Origin: Photobacterium angustum
Lineage (GTDB): Bacteria; Pseudomonadota; Gammaproteobacteria; Enterobacterales; Vibrionaceae
Direction: 5' to 3'
NCBI RefSeq assembly: GCF_002954615.1
Contig: NZ_MSCJ01000001.1
Span: 1,116,001-1,180,000 of the forward strand
Length of the DNA: 64,000 bases
Shown here in pieces: positions 16,854 to 25,471 of this stretch. Under the pieces are notes generated by a model. It ran no database searches. It saw only the letters and a program-made list of their open reading frames with translations, and was not told where the DNA came from. Position 1 is the first letter of the stretch, and each line of letters starts with the position of its first letter. A program made the position numbers and the translations under genes.

Positions 16854-17251
16854 TTCAGTTCAGAAAGACACGCAATCTATTTTGATGCAACGATGGCATC
16901 GGTATTACGCTGCTAACACCAGAATAGAGCGTTACTTTTTCATACTAAAACTTTTCCGTTATTTTCTAGTAACCATAAAATACGTAACTCGAAAATGTCC
17001 AACTACGAGTTAGCCATTTTGGCTAGCTCGTTGATTATGATTGTCGTTGTCCACTTATGTATAAAAGTAATGACTTAAACACCTTTCTTTATTGGTTATC
17101 GCAATTTCCTCCCATGAAGGAGATATCACCAAAGGTGTATTAGCCTCTAATAATGGCAGAAGATATTTCTTTGATTTTATTACTCATATATCGATGTGAG
17201 CATCAGTATGTTTAGTACAGATGCTCACTTATTTCATCTCTAACATGAATG
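16854..17251. other. Right edge of accessory island
   Basis: Carries the right copy of the 18-bp direct repeat (16984-17001) and, directly after it, an imperfect hairpin (acgagttagcc at 17005-17015, ggctagctcgt at 17021-17031). Beyond that it is AT-rich with no gene seen; the MdtD-like gene ends at 17252. Confidence 0.5.
16984..17001 (+). repeat. Direct repeat flanking the recombinase segment, right copy
   Basis: gtaactcgaaaatgtcca, 16 of 18 identical to 15073-15090. The spacing between the copies is about 1.9 kb and covers exactly two genes. Candidate attachment site. Confidence 0.5.
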
Positions 17252-18631
17252 TTATCTGTGTATTAAGTTATTACCATCAGAGCGGTGCAATGATAAAAAT
17301 GACAAAGCAGAGATAACGGTTAGTAGCCCCATAGCAATGAATGTCTGGTGAAAATGAGACATATCATTGCCAGTGTAATAGGTTGAGAAAAAGTGTAAAA
17401 CACACGCGCAGATAGCAAGACCAAAACTAATTGAAAGCAGTTGGGTTACCGCTAGCATACTGTTGCCTGCACTTGCATGTTTATCATCTAAATCAGCTAA
17501 TGTTATGGTGTTCATTGCGGTAAATTGTGTTGCGCGAACAATACCTAACGCAAACAGTAATGGTAGGGCTAACCATAGAGATAACTGGCCTGATATAAGG
17601 GCAAATGCCGCTGTAATAATACCAATAACAATAGTGACCCAAAATAATGTTTTGCGATAGCCTAGACGTTTAAGGGTTCTTTCGACATATGATTTACCTA
17701 ATAATGCGCCAAAGGCTAAGGGTACCATCATTAATCCCGCGTATAAGGCTGATGCTCCCATCCCAACTTGCAACATAAGTGGTATAAGAAAAGGAATAGC
17801 CCCTGTACCTAAACGAGAAAATATATTTCCACCGATACCAACAGAAAAAGTCCTAGTCTTAAAAAGTGATAAAGGAATAAGCACGTTTTGTTTTTTTGAT
17901 GCGTAATAAATATAAGTAACGAGAAGAGTAAAACCAATTAATAAGGTTATAACTGGAATTAAAGCCGTCTCTGATTTAGTTAAAAGTTCAATGCCGCTTA
18001 AAAGAGTAATTAAACTTGAGCTAAATAGAATAAATCCCCAACCATCAAACTTACTCGCAGTTGAAGTAAAGTTAGGCATGTAGCGTTTGGTCATCCATAG
18101 CCCAATAATACCGACAGGGATATTTATTAAGAATATCCAATGCCAACTTGCATAAGTGACTAATACGCCACCAAGTACAGGGCCGACAACGGGACCGATT
18201 AATCCCGGCATTGTTGCTAGGTTTAACGCGTGAACAAATTCATTACGTGGATAGCTCCGCAATAATGCTAAGCGTGCTACAGGTACCATCATGGCGCCAC
18301 CAACCCCCTGGAGAATGCGAGACAGTACCAGTTGCGTCAGTGTGTTAGATAATCCACATGCCAACGACCCCAGTGTAAATAAGCCTACAGCCCAGCCAAA
18401 AATAACTCGGGTGCCAAATTTGTCAGCAAGCCAGCCACTAATAGGAATTAAGATCGCAACAGTCAGAGTATAGCTAATGATGGTTAGCTGCATAGTCAAT
18501 GGCGATTCATGTAAGCTTTTGGCCAAGGAGGGGATTGCTGTATTTATTATTGTGGCATCAAGAGTCTGCATAAAAAAAGCAATACCCGCAATCCATGGTA
18601 GCCATGTTAGTTGTTTTGTTGGTTTCGCCAT
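17252..18631 (-). CDS. mdtD: MdtD-like DHA2-family MFS exporter
   Basis: A 459-residue, 14-helix MFS transporter of the DHA2 (EmrB/QacA) group, very like E. coli MdtD: FFMQTLDATIINTAIPSLAKSL in helix 1, LADKFGTR as motif A, RILQGVGGAMMVPVARL as motif C region, and YASWHWIFLINIPVGIIGL. The ATG at 18631 with GAGGTG upstream is used; an upstream in-frame start at 18676 has no such site. In E. coli, mdtD sits with an RND pump; here it is alone, with no RND genes or adaptor in the window. Substrate unknown; drug export is inferred from family. Confidence 0.88.
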   Translation of the reverse strand: MAKPTKQLTWLPWIAGIAFFMQTLDATIINTAIPSLAKSLHESPLTMQLTIISYTLTVAILIPISGWLADKFGTRVIFGWAVGLFTLGSLACGLSNTLTQLVLSRILQGVGGAMMVPVARLALLRSYPRNEFVHALNLATMPGLIGPVVGPVLGGVLVTYASWHWIFLINIPVGIIGLWMTKRYMPNFTSTASKFDGWGFILFSSSLITLLSGIELLTKSETALIPVITLLIGFTLLVTYIYYASKKQNVLIPLSLFKTRTFSVGIGGNIFSRLGTGAIPFLIPLMLQVGMGASALYAGLMMVPLAFGALLGKSYVERTLKRLGYRKTLFWVTIVIGIITAAFALISGQLSLWLALPLLFALGIVRATQFTAMNTITLADLDDKHASAGNSMLAVTQLLSISFGLAICACVLHFFSTYYTGNDMSHFHQTFIAMGLLTVISALSFLSLHRSDGNNLIHR

Positions 18632-18848
18632 AGTCACCTCAATAATGGTAACGATATTCCGCGCGCAGAGTTGCAAGAAGCATAAAACAGTGGGGAGGAA
18701 ATAACGATGGTTATACGTAATGTATTATTACTATATCAGTTGTAACTTAACCTGAAGTGAATCGTGTAAAACATGCTTGTTACGGCATAACATGATAGGA
18801 AATATAGAGCTAAACTGGTGTTAGAGAGGTGAAAAGGAGAATCGGTGA

Positions 18849-19154
18849 ATGCATAAAAAACGGATTTTTTTAATCGCATTTATGGTGCCTATTATTTACG
18901 GCATAATTTGGTTTTTATCTCTGTACGTAAGTACGGATCTTAATCATTTCTTTTATGAAAACCATATCGTATTTTTGTATTTAGCATTGCCATGGTCTTT
19001 CTTTACTATAGAAGTGGGTGCAATTTGTAGTACCTATACCAATAGTTATATCTGTAACCCACTTAGTATCTTATTAATAAGCATTGGTTTTGCTATAAAT
19101 GTCGTTGTAAGCACGATTATATTAGGTGGGTTGGGTAAGATATTTAAGAGATAA
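18849..19154 (+). CDS. Small inner-membrane protein
   Basis: 101 residues with three predicted membrane helices (IFLIAFMVPIIYGIIWFLSLYV; HIVFLYLALPWSFFTIEVGAI; ISILLIS-type segment near 72-93). AAGGAG lies about 10 bases before the ATG. It is the only gene on its strand here and divergent from the MdtD-like gene. No family recognised; the coding call rests on the ribosome site, the clean hydrophobic pattern and the downstream terminator. Confidence 0.65.
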   Translation: MHKKRIFLIAFMVPIIYGIIWFLSLYVSTDLNHFFYENHIVFLYLALPWSFFTIEVGAICSTYTNSYICNPLSILLISIGFAINVVVSTIILGGLGKIFKR

Positions 19155-19230
19155 AATGAATAGTACTAAATTCATTTCAATATCAATAATATGCAGCTTA
19201 TTAAGCTGTTGACTGTTTCTGAGAATAAAA

Positions 19231-19256
19231 AAACGACTGTATTAAGACAGTCGTTT
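19231..19256. terminator. Bidirectional terminator
   Basis: Perfect 10-bp arms (aaacgactgt, acagtcgttt), loop of 6, with an A run on the left giving a U tract on the minus strand. It closes the minus gene at 19282 and probably the plus gene ending at 19154. Confidence 0.8.
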
Positions 19257-19281
19257 GTAAGAATTTGAAGGCTAACGAGGT

Positions 19282-19857
19282 TTATTCTGGCACATATTCT
19301 AATGGTGCTTCTAAGTCTTTAAGCACCATTTTTTGAATGTTAATTCCTAACATCATGATGATTAAACACCAATTGAGGAAAGGGAGTTTGCCTGATTGAA
19401 TGCTTTCAACAAACTGACTAGGGTTCCAACTAAATAGCTCACAGATATTCTGTGCTGTCATTTCTTCAAATAAACCACTATCAATTAGTTTGGCAAATTG
19501 TTCGTTGGTTGGGCATACAAAAGTATTACGAGCACCAAATGCTGATGGCTTGAATAAGCGTAATACGCGACGAATATCCTCAACTGGGATCACTTTGCCA
19601 TTAGTTGCAATGCTTTGTTTGCCAATTAATGCCGCTAAGAAACACCAACATGGGTATGGAATAGTCGACACATTGAAAGGTTCTTTTTTGTATTTCGCTG
19701 TCCAGCTACTTACATTCTTCTCTTGCAAACCCGTGACTAACGCTAACTTCTTCGCATCATAGCCATGATCTTTCAGTAGGTTAATGATTTCAGCGACTTC
19801 TGATACGAAAGGCTTTGTCCAATTTTCGTATGAGGTAAATACATTTTCTCTAATCAA
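19282..19857 (-). CDS. Unassigned protein with possible helix-turn-helix segments
   Basis: 191 residues, soluble. Residues 22-57 (INLLKDHGYDAKKLALVTGLQEKNVSSWTAKY read in parts) have the spacing of a Cro/CI-type helix-turn-helix, and a second similar segment is around 140-170 (FSWNPSQFVESIQSGKLPFLNW). It may be a DNA-binding regulator with two such units, but this is inference from pattern only. The start is a TTG at 19857 with GGAAT upstream, as no ATG is near. It stands alone between terminator and lipoprotein gene. Confidence 0.65.
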   Translation of the reverse strand: MIRENVFTSYENWTKPFVSEVAEIINLLKDHGYDAKKLALVTGLQEKNVSSWTAKYKKEPFNVSTIPYPCWCFLAALIGKQSIATNGKVIPVEDIRRVLRLFKPSAFGARNTFVCPTNEQFAKLIDSGLFEEMTAQNICELFSWNPSQFVESIQSGKLPFLNWCLIIMMLGINIQKMVLKDLEAPLEYVPE

Positions 19858-19988
19858 AATGCTATTCCAATATGGGATTCAATAGATTGGCGCTGATCAT
19901 ACGTGTTCACGCGACGATGTCCATTAATATCCCATTACCTTGTTAAAATCCTCAAATAATTAACGACTAAATCTGTCGTTTTATCTAG

Positions 19989-20489
19989 TTAATTGGTTTT
20001 CTTAGGGCTAAGTTCTTGGATTACCTTCCAATCATCAGCAGGTAAAGTGAATGAGTCACTAAGCTCTATGGTTTTATTGCTTTCTTTCTTGGCGCTAACA
20101 AGTGTGGCGGTGTAGTGAATTTTTGCATTATGTGTTGTGTTATTCACATGTGCTAGATCTAACACGATACCTGATGCTCGCGCTTTATCGATAATATAAT
20201 GCCCATCCCAAGTTAAGTTGGCATCAATATTTTTATTTTTTTGATTGAAGTTTTGGGTATTTTGACCTGCAAGTAAGGTTTGAAGGCTGTGTTGATTTAG
20301 TGAAATAGTTAAGTAATGTTCGGTATCTTTTGACAAGATAATACTGACTGCTGGGGTGTTGTTTAAGTCGAAGTCAGTGGCAATGCCGACGTGAGTTAAT
20401 GTACCGTGGATTTGGTGATCGTGTTGCTGATTACATCCAGTGAGTAATACGGTGGCAAGTAAAACACTTGCGATGGTTATTCCTTTCAT
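19989..20489 (-). CDS. Hypothetical lipoprotein
   Basis: A 166-residue envelope lipoprotein. The ATG at 20489 has GGAG upstream and opens a signal peptide ending LLTGC, so Cys19 would be lipidated; a longer in-frame start at 20510 would disrupt this. The mature part is beta-rich (HGTLTHVGIATDFDLNNTPAVSIILS, then DANLTWDGHYIIDKARASGIVLDL). No family recognised. It may share a transcript with the small membrane protein upstream at 20988. Confidence 0.75.
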   Translation of the reverse strand: MKGITIASVLLATVLLTGCNQQHDHQIHGTLTHVGIATDFDLNNTPAVSIILSKDTEHYLTISLNQHSLQTLLAGQNTQNFNQKNKNIDANLTWDGHYIIDKARASGIVLDLAHVNNTTHNAKIHYTATLVSAKKESNKTIELSDSFTLPADDWKVIQELSPKKTN

Positions 20490-20718
20490 ACTATCTCCTC
20501 TGTGACGCACTGTATTGTGCCGTTAGCAAAACTAACTCTTTGAGGATATAGACCTCATAGCTCGTTATGTCAGCAGATTGTATGAATTACACGTTGCTTT
20601 TTTATTATTAGGTTAGATGATGAATGAATAACAGAGATAATTCTTGTAAATATACTAGCCATAGTGCGCAAATTTAATGGTATATGACATCTTATTATTC
20701 GCCTATTGATGGATGGAA

Positions 20719-20988
20719 TTAAAAACAAAACCCAAGAAAATAGAACAAGGCATAGAAACAAATAAAACCGATCACAAAACCAATGAGATGGTGTATGAAT
20801 GAAGGTATCTCCGGTTTATGCTTGCGCGCTTTGTTTTTTGTTACACGGTAACATGCTAGGGCGATCAAAAAGATGATGGTGACAGCAAGGATATAAAATA
20901 CGTTTTGTTGTGGCTGTGATTGCGTTGATTCTGCAAGTGCAAGGGGAGAAAAAAGAGCTGCACAAGTAAGAAGATAAGATAGTTTCAT
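20719..20988 (-). CDS. Small membrane protein with signal peptide
   Basis: 89 residues from the ATG at 20988, which gives a clean signal peptide (MKLSYLLTCAALFSPLALAES). A short Gln/Ser linker, two membrane helices (FYILAVTIIFLIALACY; LIGFVIGFICFYALFYFLGF) and a basic loop between them (RVTKNKARKHKPE) follow. It may sit in the inner membrane with the basic loop in the cytoplasm. Function unknown; an upstream start at 21045 would add residues in front of the signal peptide and is not favoured. Confidence 0.6.
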   Translation of the reverse strand: MKLSYLLTCAALFSPLALAESTQSQPQQNVFYILAVTIIFLIALACYRVTKNKARKHKPEIPSFIHHLIGFVIGFICFYALFYFLGFCF

Positions 20989-21091
20989 GGTACTTAACTC
21001 ATAATAAATAAAACTTACGTTAAAACTAACTGTTATTAGCAGCAATCATTGTTATTACAAGCTGTTATTGCATAAGTGTATGTTAAGCAGA

Positions 21092-21119
21092 TAAAAAAAT
21101 ATCGGCATCCTGCCGATAT
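21092..21119 (-). terminator. Terminator of the CynX-like gene
   Basis: 9-bp arms (atatcggca, tgccgatat) with a 3-base loop, then a U tract on the minus strand (read from the A run 21093-21099). A second small hairpin (attggc at 21134-21139, gccaat at 21146-21151) precedes it. Confidence 0.8.
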
Positions 21120-21162
21120 ATAAGTCATAAGAGATTGGCGTCCTTGCCAATTTAAGAGAGCT

Positions 21163-22518
21163 TTATAATTTTGCGTTAAATGCTTTTTTAAGTTCGTTAC
21201 GTTCTTCAGTCACTAGCGCTAATTCATTTTTTAAGCGTTTAAGTTCTTCGTGAATGTTTTCATGAACGGGTGCATCAATAACAATATCTTTACCGCTTTC
21301 TGAGCGAACGATAACGTGTGAGCGTCCTGCAAACAGTGCTAAGAATCCCCATACAACACAGACGGCAAGTGTCATATATAGTGGCGCTTCCCAGCTATGT
21401 GTTGATTCATGTAGCGAGCCAAAAATAATCGGGCCAGTTGCTGCAAGTAAGTAACCCATACATTGTGCCATGCCTGATAGTGCGGCTGCTTGGTGGGCAT
21501 CATGAGTACGAATACCAACAAATGACAGGCCAAGAATAAAACCACCACCACAGCTAAAGCCAAAGCAAATTACCCAGATTAATGCGTGTTCTGGCATCAT
21601 AAGTAGGCCAAGAATACCGATGAAGGCTAAGACAGCCATCGCAAAGCTCATTGCACGTTTGTCTTTCATTTTTGCCATTAGTGGGATAAGTACTAGTGCT
21701 GGTACGGCAGTTGAAAGCTGTAATACACCATGTAAGTAACCCGCTTGGTTCTCTGTGTAGCCGTTATCAATTAGGATACTTGGTAACCAACTGATAAAGA
21801 TGTACATGATAAAAGAGTTTAAGCCTAAAAAGATGGTAACTTGCCATGCTGCCGCTGAACGCCATAGGTAGCTATGGCTATCAATATCAGCCGTATCAGC
21901 TGAAGGGCGAGTGTGACCTGATAATTGTGGCAACCATACAATAATTGAAATAATAGGGAAGATCAGTACGGTTGCTAAAGCAAATGCCCAATGCGGAATT
22001 GCAGTAATTCCCATTGAACCTGCTAGGTTCATCATTGGAATAGCAGTACTTGAACTTAACGTTGAGCCAATACCCATGATTAATACATAGACAGCAGTCA
22101 AAGTAGTAACTTTTGTTGGGAAGTCTCTTTTTAGTAAGCTTGGCAGTAATACGTTACCAATTGCGATTCCTATACCGATAATGCATGTACCTAAAAATAG
22201 CATTAAGGTTGATCCACCGGAACGGATAAGCACACCACCGCCAACAAGAACAAGGGCGATCATAAGAGATGGCTCTAAGCCAATTTTACGAGCAAGGCCA
22301 GATGATACCGGTGAAAATAGGGCAAAAGCCAACAAAGGCAAAGTAGTTAACATACCGGCTTGTGTTGCACTTAAACCTAAATCTTGTGAGATGAACTCTA
22401 GAATAGGTCCTAATCCTGTAAGTGGCGCACGTAGGTTACTTGCAATAAGTAAAATACCCAGGATAACCAATGCTGGTCGTGCAACTTTAGGGACTGTTTT
22501 TTTATTTTTATGTGACAT
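21163..22518 (-). CDS. CynX/NimT-family MFS transporter with C-terminal coiled coil
   Basis: A 451-residue MFS transporter of the cyanate/nitroimidazole (CynX/NimT) group: LIASNLRAPLTGLGPIL in helix 1, and GIAIGNVLLPSLLKRDFP, a family signature, after helix 4. Twelve helices are followed by an unusual tail of about 50 residues ending ELKRLKNELALVTEERNELKK, a clear heptad coiled coil. Such a tail is not part of the core family and could mediate oligomerisation or partner binding. The start has AAGGAGAG upstream. It is divergent from the AraC gene at 22613 with only 94 bp between, so that regulator probably controls it. Confidence 0.9.
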   Translation of the reverse strand: MSHKNKKTVPKVARPALVILGILLIASNLRAPLTGLGPILEFISQDLGLSATQAGMLTTLPLLAFALFSPVSSGLARKIGLEPSLMIALVLVGGGVLIRSGGSTLMLFLGTCIIGIGIAIGNVLLPSLLKRDFPTKVTTLTAVYVLIMGIGSTLSSSTAIPMMNLAGSMGITAIPHWAFALATVLIFPIISIIVWLPQLSGHTRPSADTADIDSHSYLWRSAAAWQVTIFLGLNSFIMYIFISWLPSILIDNGYTENQAGYLHGVLQLSTAVPALVLIPLMAKMKDKRAMSFAMAVLAFIGILGLLMMPEHALIWVICFGFSCGGGFILGLSFVGIRTHDAHQAAALSGMAQCMGYLLAATGPIIFGSLHESTHSWEAPLYMTLAVCVVWGFLALFAGRSHVIVRSESGKDIVIDAPVHENIHEELKRLKNELALVTEERNELKKAFNAKL

Positions 22519-22612
22519 AGGTCTCTCCTTAAATCTTTAATGACATAATACCTCTCCTAATTTTTTCTGTATTAAGTTATATTGACAGTAGATATCTAAA
22601 TTCGGACAAATT

Positions 22613-23401
22613 ATGAAGTATAGTATCCATTTCCCTGAGTTTGACTCCGATCTTTATCCACAAAAGGTCGTTGCATTGCGCCTATCTGGGTTAGAGAAGG
22701 ATGAAGAAATCCCAGTCCATCAACACCGTAAAGGACAACTTGTTCTTCCTTTAAGTGGTTTTGTTCGTTGTAAAATTGCAGACGCTATCTGGATGGTTCC
22801 CGCGAATTGCGCAGTTTGGATCCCAAGCCAAATACCTCATAGTAATAGTGTTTCTCCTGATGCCGATACTTGTATGCTATTCGTTGATCCAGATGTAGTT
22901 GGAATGCCATCTAAAGCGTGCACATTATCTATTTCTCCACTTTTACGTGAGCTTATTGTTCGTTTAACGGAATCCGATCTTTCATATACACCCAAATGTA
23001 AAACCGCAAGGTTAGCGGATGTGTTGATTGATGAATTAACGAGCATGCCATCTGAACATTTTGATTTTCCAATTCCAACCGAGAGTCGATTACACAGTAT
23101 TGCTTTAGAGCTCATTAATAACCCGAGTGATCGCAGTACTGTTGGTGAATGGGCAAGTAAATATGCGATGAGTGAAAGAACCTTGGCGCGTTTGGTGAAG
23201 CAGGAATTAGGATTAACCTTTGGGAATTGGCGTGGACAGCTTCATATTGTAATTGCCTTGCAAAAACTGTCATCAGGGGAGCCTGTACAGCGAGTATCTG
23301 AAGATTTAGGTTACGAATCAGTAAGCGCCTTTATTACTTTCTTTAAGAAAACGCTCGGACGACCACCTAAGCAATACATTAAAAAACGGATTAATGATTA
23401 A
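22613..23401 (+). CDS. AraC-family regulator, paralogue 1
   Basis: 262 residues: cupin sensor (VHQHRKGQLVLPLSGFVRC; NCAVWIPSQIPHSN), then the AraC DNA-binding domain (TVGEWASKYAMSERTLARLVKQ; VQRVSEDLGYESVSAFITFFKK). Divergent from the CynX-like transporter, its likely target. A second copy lies at 23852; their DNA-binding domains differ at only about four positions, while the sensor domains differ much more, so they probably read the same operators in response to different ligands. Confidence 0.92.
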   Translation: MKYSIHFPEFDSDLYPQKVVALRLSGLEKDEEIPVHQHRKGQLVLPLSGFVRCKIADAIWMVPANCAVWIPSQIPHSNSVSPDADTCMLFVDPDVVGMPSKACTLSISPLLRELIVRLTESDLSYTPKCKTARLADVLIDELTSMPSEHFDFPIPTESRLHSIALELINNPSDRSTVGEWASKYAMSERTLARLVKQELGLTFGNWRGQLHIVIALQKLSSGEPVQRVSEDLGYESVSAFITFFKKTLGRPPKQYIKKRIND

Positions 23402-23851
23402 ATTCTTTAAAAGCTGTTTATAGGGGATTAGATTTGATTAAAGGTAAATAGTCTATTTCTTTATTTGTATGGCAAATAGGTGTTTTATGTCTCGTTGGCT
23501 GGCTTTTCACGCCGCCTCAGCGGCACTATTGACAACTTTTCTATAAGTTAATAGAGAGTGAACCGTTAGCTTATAAGCTTCATATCCTCTTGAACGGTGA
23601 AAGATATCACCATAGTGATAGAATCAAGGATGCGGTATTTTGCATTACCTACATCTTACTGTTCAAACATCAATCCAATAGCAGCTAAGGCTACTAATGC
23701 TGCTAATGAATGAGACGTCAAGGAACACTTTGATTTCAGGTCTACGTATTCAAGTTGATTCGGTGTGACGTTTTATTTTTATGTGATATACATCTTTTGT
23801 TCAGATATTTTTGGTACAAGTTATTCCTTAAAGCGATTATTTTACTAAATT
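23402..23851. other. Intergenic region with gene remnant
   Basis: Lies between the two AraC paralogues. It contains a small hairpin (gccgc/gcggc, 23511-23524) and, on the minus strand, a 38-codon protein remnant (23656-23772, listed separately). Otherwise no gene is seen; such debris suggests a past insertion between the two copies. Confidence 0.5.
23656..23772 (-). pseudogene. C-terminal remnant of a lost gene, possibly a transposase
   Basis: Open for 38 codons on the minus strand with no start codon. It includes VTPNQLEYVDLKSKCSL and ends SLAALVALAAIGLMFEQ before a stop. The abrupt, ordered C-terminal end and lack of a start mark it as a leftover fragment. Its look (a charged motif then a small hydrophobic end) is reminiscent of a transposase tail, but I cannot confirm this. 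It may record the event that separated or made the AraC duplicates. Confidence 0.35.
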
Positions 23852-24652
23852 ATGACAAAAAATATGACTTTAAATAAAACTATCCCTTCGTTTGATTCAG
23901 ATTCGTATTCTCAAAAAGCAGTGGCAATGAGATTTTCAAGGTCTGATGTCGATGAAGAACTCCCGTTTCACACTCATCGGAAAGGTCAATTGGTATTACC
24001 TTTAAGTGGCTGTGTTCGATGTAAAATTGCGAATGCGATTTGGATGGTTCCTACAAATTGCGCCGTTTGGATCCCAAGCCAAGTGCCTCACAGTCTTACT
24101 ATTTCAGATGATATCGATATTTGTAATTTATTTATTGAGCCAGATGTAATTGGTCTACCTGAAAAAGCTTGTACTTTATCAGTGTCTCCTTTATTACGTG
24201 AGTTGATAGTTAAGTTAGCAGAGCTCGATCAGTTTTATGAAGACGAAGGGAATACTGCGAGATTGGTTGACGTTCTAATATATGAATTATCGACAATGTC
24301 TTCTGAACAGTTTGATTTTCCGATTCCAGAAGAACCTCGTTTACAAAAGATCGCTTTAGCTTTAATTGCGAACCCAAGTGAGCGTAGTACAGTTGGCGAA
24401 TGGGCAAATAAATATGCGATGAGTGAAAGAACCTTAGCGCGTTTGGTTAAGCAGGAATTAGGGTTAACTTTTGGTAATTGGCGTGGACAGCTTCATATTG
24501 TAATTGCACTACAAAAACTGTCATCGGGGGAGCCTGTGCAGCGGATATCAGAGGATTTAGGCTACGAATCGGTAAGCGCATTTATTACTTTCTTTAAGAG
24601 AACCTTGGGGCGACCACCTAAGCAGTACATTAAAAAAAGGGTTAATGATTAA
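23852..24652 (+). CDS. AraC-family regulator, paralogue 2
   Basis: 266 residues with the same architecture as the gene at 22613: cupin sensor (FHTHRKGQLVLPLSGCVRC), then a DNA-binding domain nearly identical to paralogue 1. Starts at 23852 or 23864 are both possible. No divergent transporter is next to it; downstream is a decayed glutamine amidotransferase and then the BCCT transporter. It may have kept control of the CynX-like gene, or moved to control the BCCT gene. Confidence 0.9.
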   Translation: MTKNMTLNKTIPSFDSDSYSQKAVAMRFSRSDVDEELPFHTHRKGQLVLPLSGCVRCKIANAIWMVPTNCAVWIPSQVPHSLTISDDIDICNLFIEPDVIGLPEKACTLSVSPLLRELIVKLAELDQFYEDEGNTARLVDVLIYELSTMSSEQFDFPIPEEPRLQKIALALIANPSERSTVGEWANKYAMSERTLARLVKQELGLTFGNWRGQLHIVIALQKLSSGEPVQRISEDLGYESVSAFITFFKRTLGRPPKQYIKKRVND

Positions 24653-25471
24653 GTTTTTTAGATATTTTTTCTCATCATCTCATGGCACATGTGCGTTTCT
24701 CTGCTGGGGCTGACTAATTGCCATCCTTGTATATATGAACAATGGATGTTTCTCCATATCGGTCAAATCAGGGGGCTTTGATAAAGTTAGATTTACTTTA
24801 GAGCTATTATTAACAGAATCACTTTACAATAAGCGGGTAGGGACTACCGATAGTGAAATTATCTTCTTATTGATGTTCAAAAATGGATTACAAACCGATC
24901 CTCTCCCAGCTATTAATCAAACTCTGCATATTGATTATAGTAACTCACTGACTTTTTATGATCTGATTGTGGATTAATCTGCTCTTATATATTCGGATTT
25001 ATACCTTTCTTCATGATGTAACATTTTTATTAGTTAATCTCTACGTCCCGATTAAGTGATATCGCAGTGCCTACTAGTAAACTCAGTCAAAGAGACGAGC
25101 TATGAAAATGATGCTTTTCTCATTATTGTGCCTATCACTACGAACGATGTTTATAGTTGTAAAAAAGGTGGCTATTGTGCATGGTTATCTATCGTAGTTG
25201 ATGACATCAAACAAAAAATAGTTAGAGCAATAAAGACTTTCAATGTTTGTTAATTATTATCCTATCAATACGAGCTGTATAATAAATATTCAATTTTTTA
25301 TCGCTAATCAAAACTTGTAACATAAATATGTAACGTCATGATCTACCAATTAAAAAGCTATGTAATGATAGAGGTGCATAGTTTTTTATTTGAAAATAAA
25401 GGAGTTTTTGACTGGTCTTTATGCTTTTTAGCTGCTAATCTCTCGTCCCTCACAAACAACGTGAGATATTT
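24653..25471. other. Long gene-poor region with decayed gene
   Basis: Holds the glutamine amidotransferase pseudogene (24743-24977) and about 490 bp of AT-rich DNA up to the BCCT gene. An open frame of 65 codons at 25056-25253 has no ribosome site and no recognisable motif, so it is not called as a gene. Confidence 0.5.
24743..24977 (+). pseudogene. Class II glutamine amidotransferase fragment with frameshift
   Basis: Two pieces in different frames join into one family signature. At 24743-24769 the DNA reads WMFLHIGQI. Then after a one-base shift (around 24770) it reads GGFDKVRFTLELLLTES, LYNKRVGTTDSEIIF and LLMFKNGLQTDPLPAINQTL. This matches the order WMF.HNGQIGGF...GTTDSE.IF in YafJ-like class II glutamine amidotransferases. 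The N-terminal catalytic Cys part and the C-terminus are absent. It is dead and is probably a relic of a former neighbour. Confidence 0.75.

Noticed and set aside
25056..25253. A 65-codon plus-strand frame upstream of the BCCT gene
   Set aside because: No ribosome site, no motif, low-complexity AT-rich context; more likely decayed DNA.
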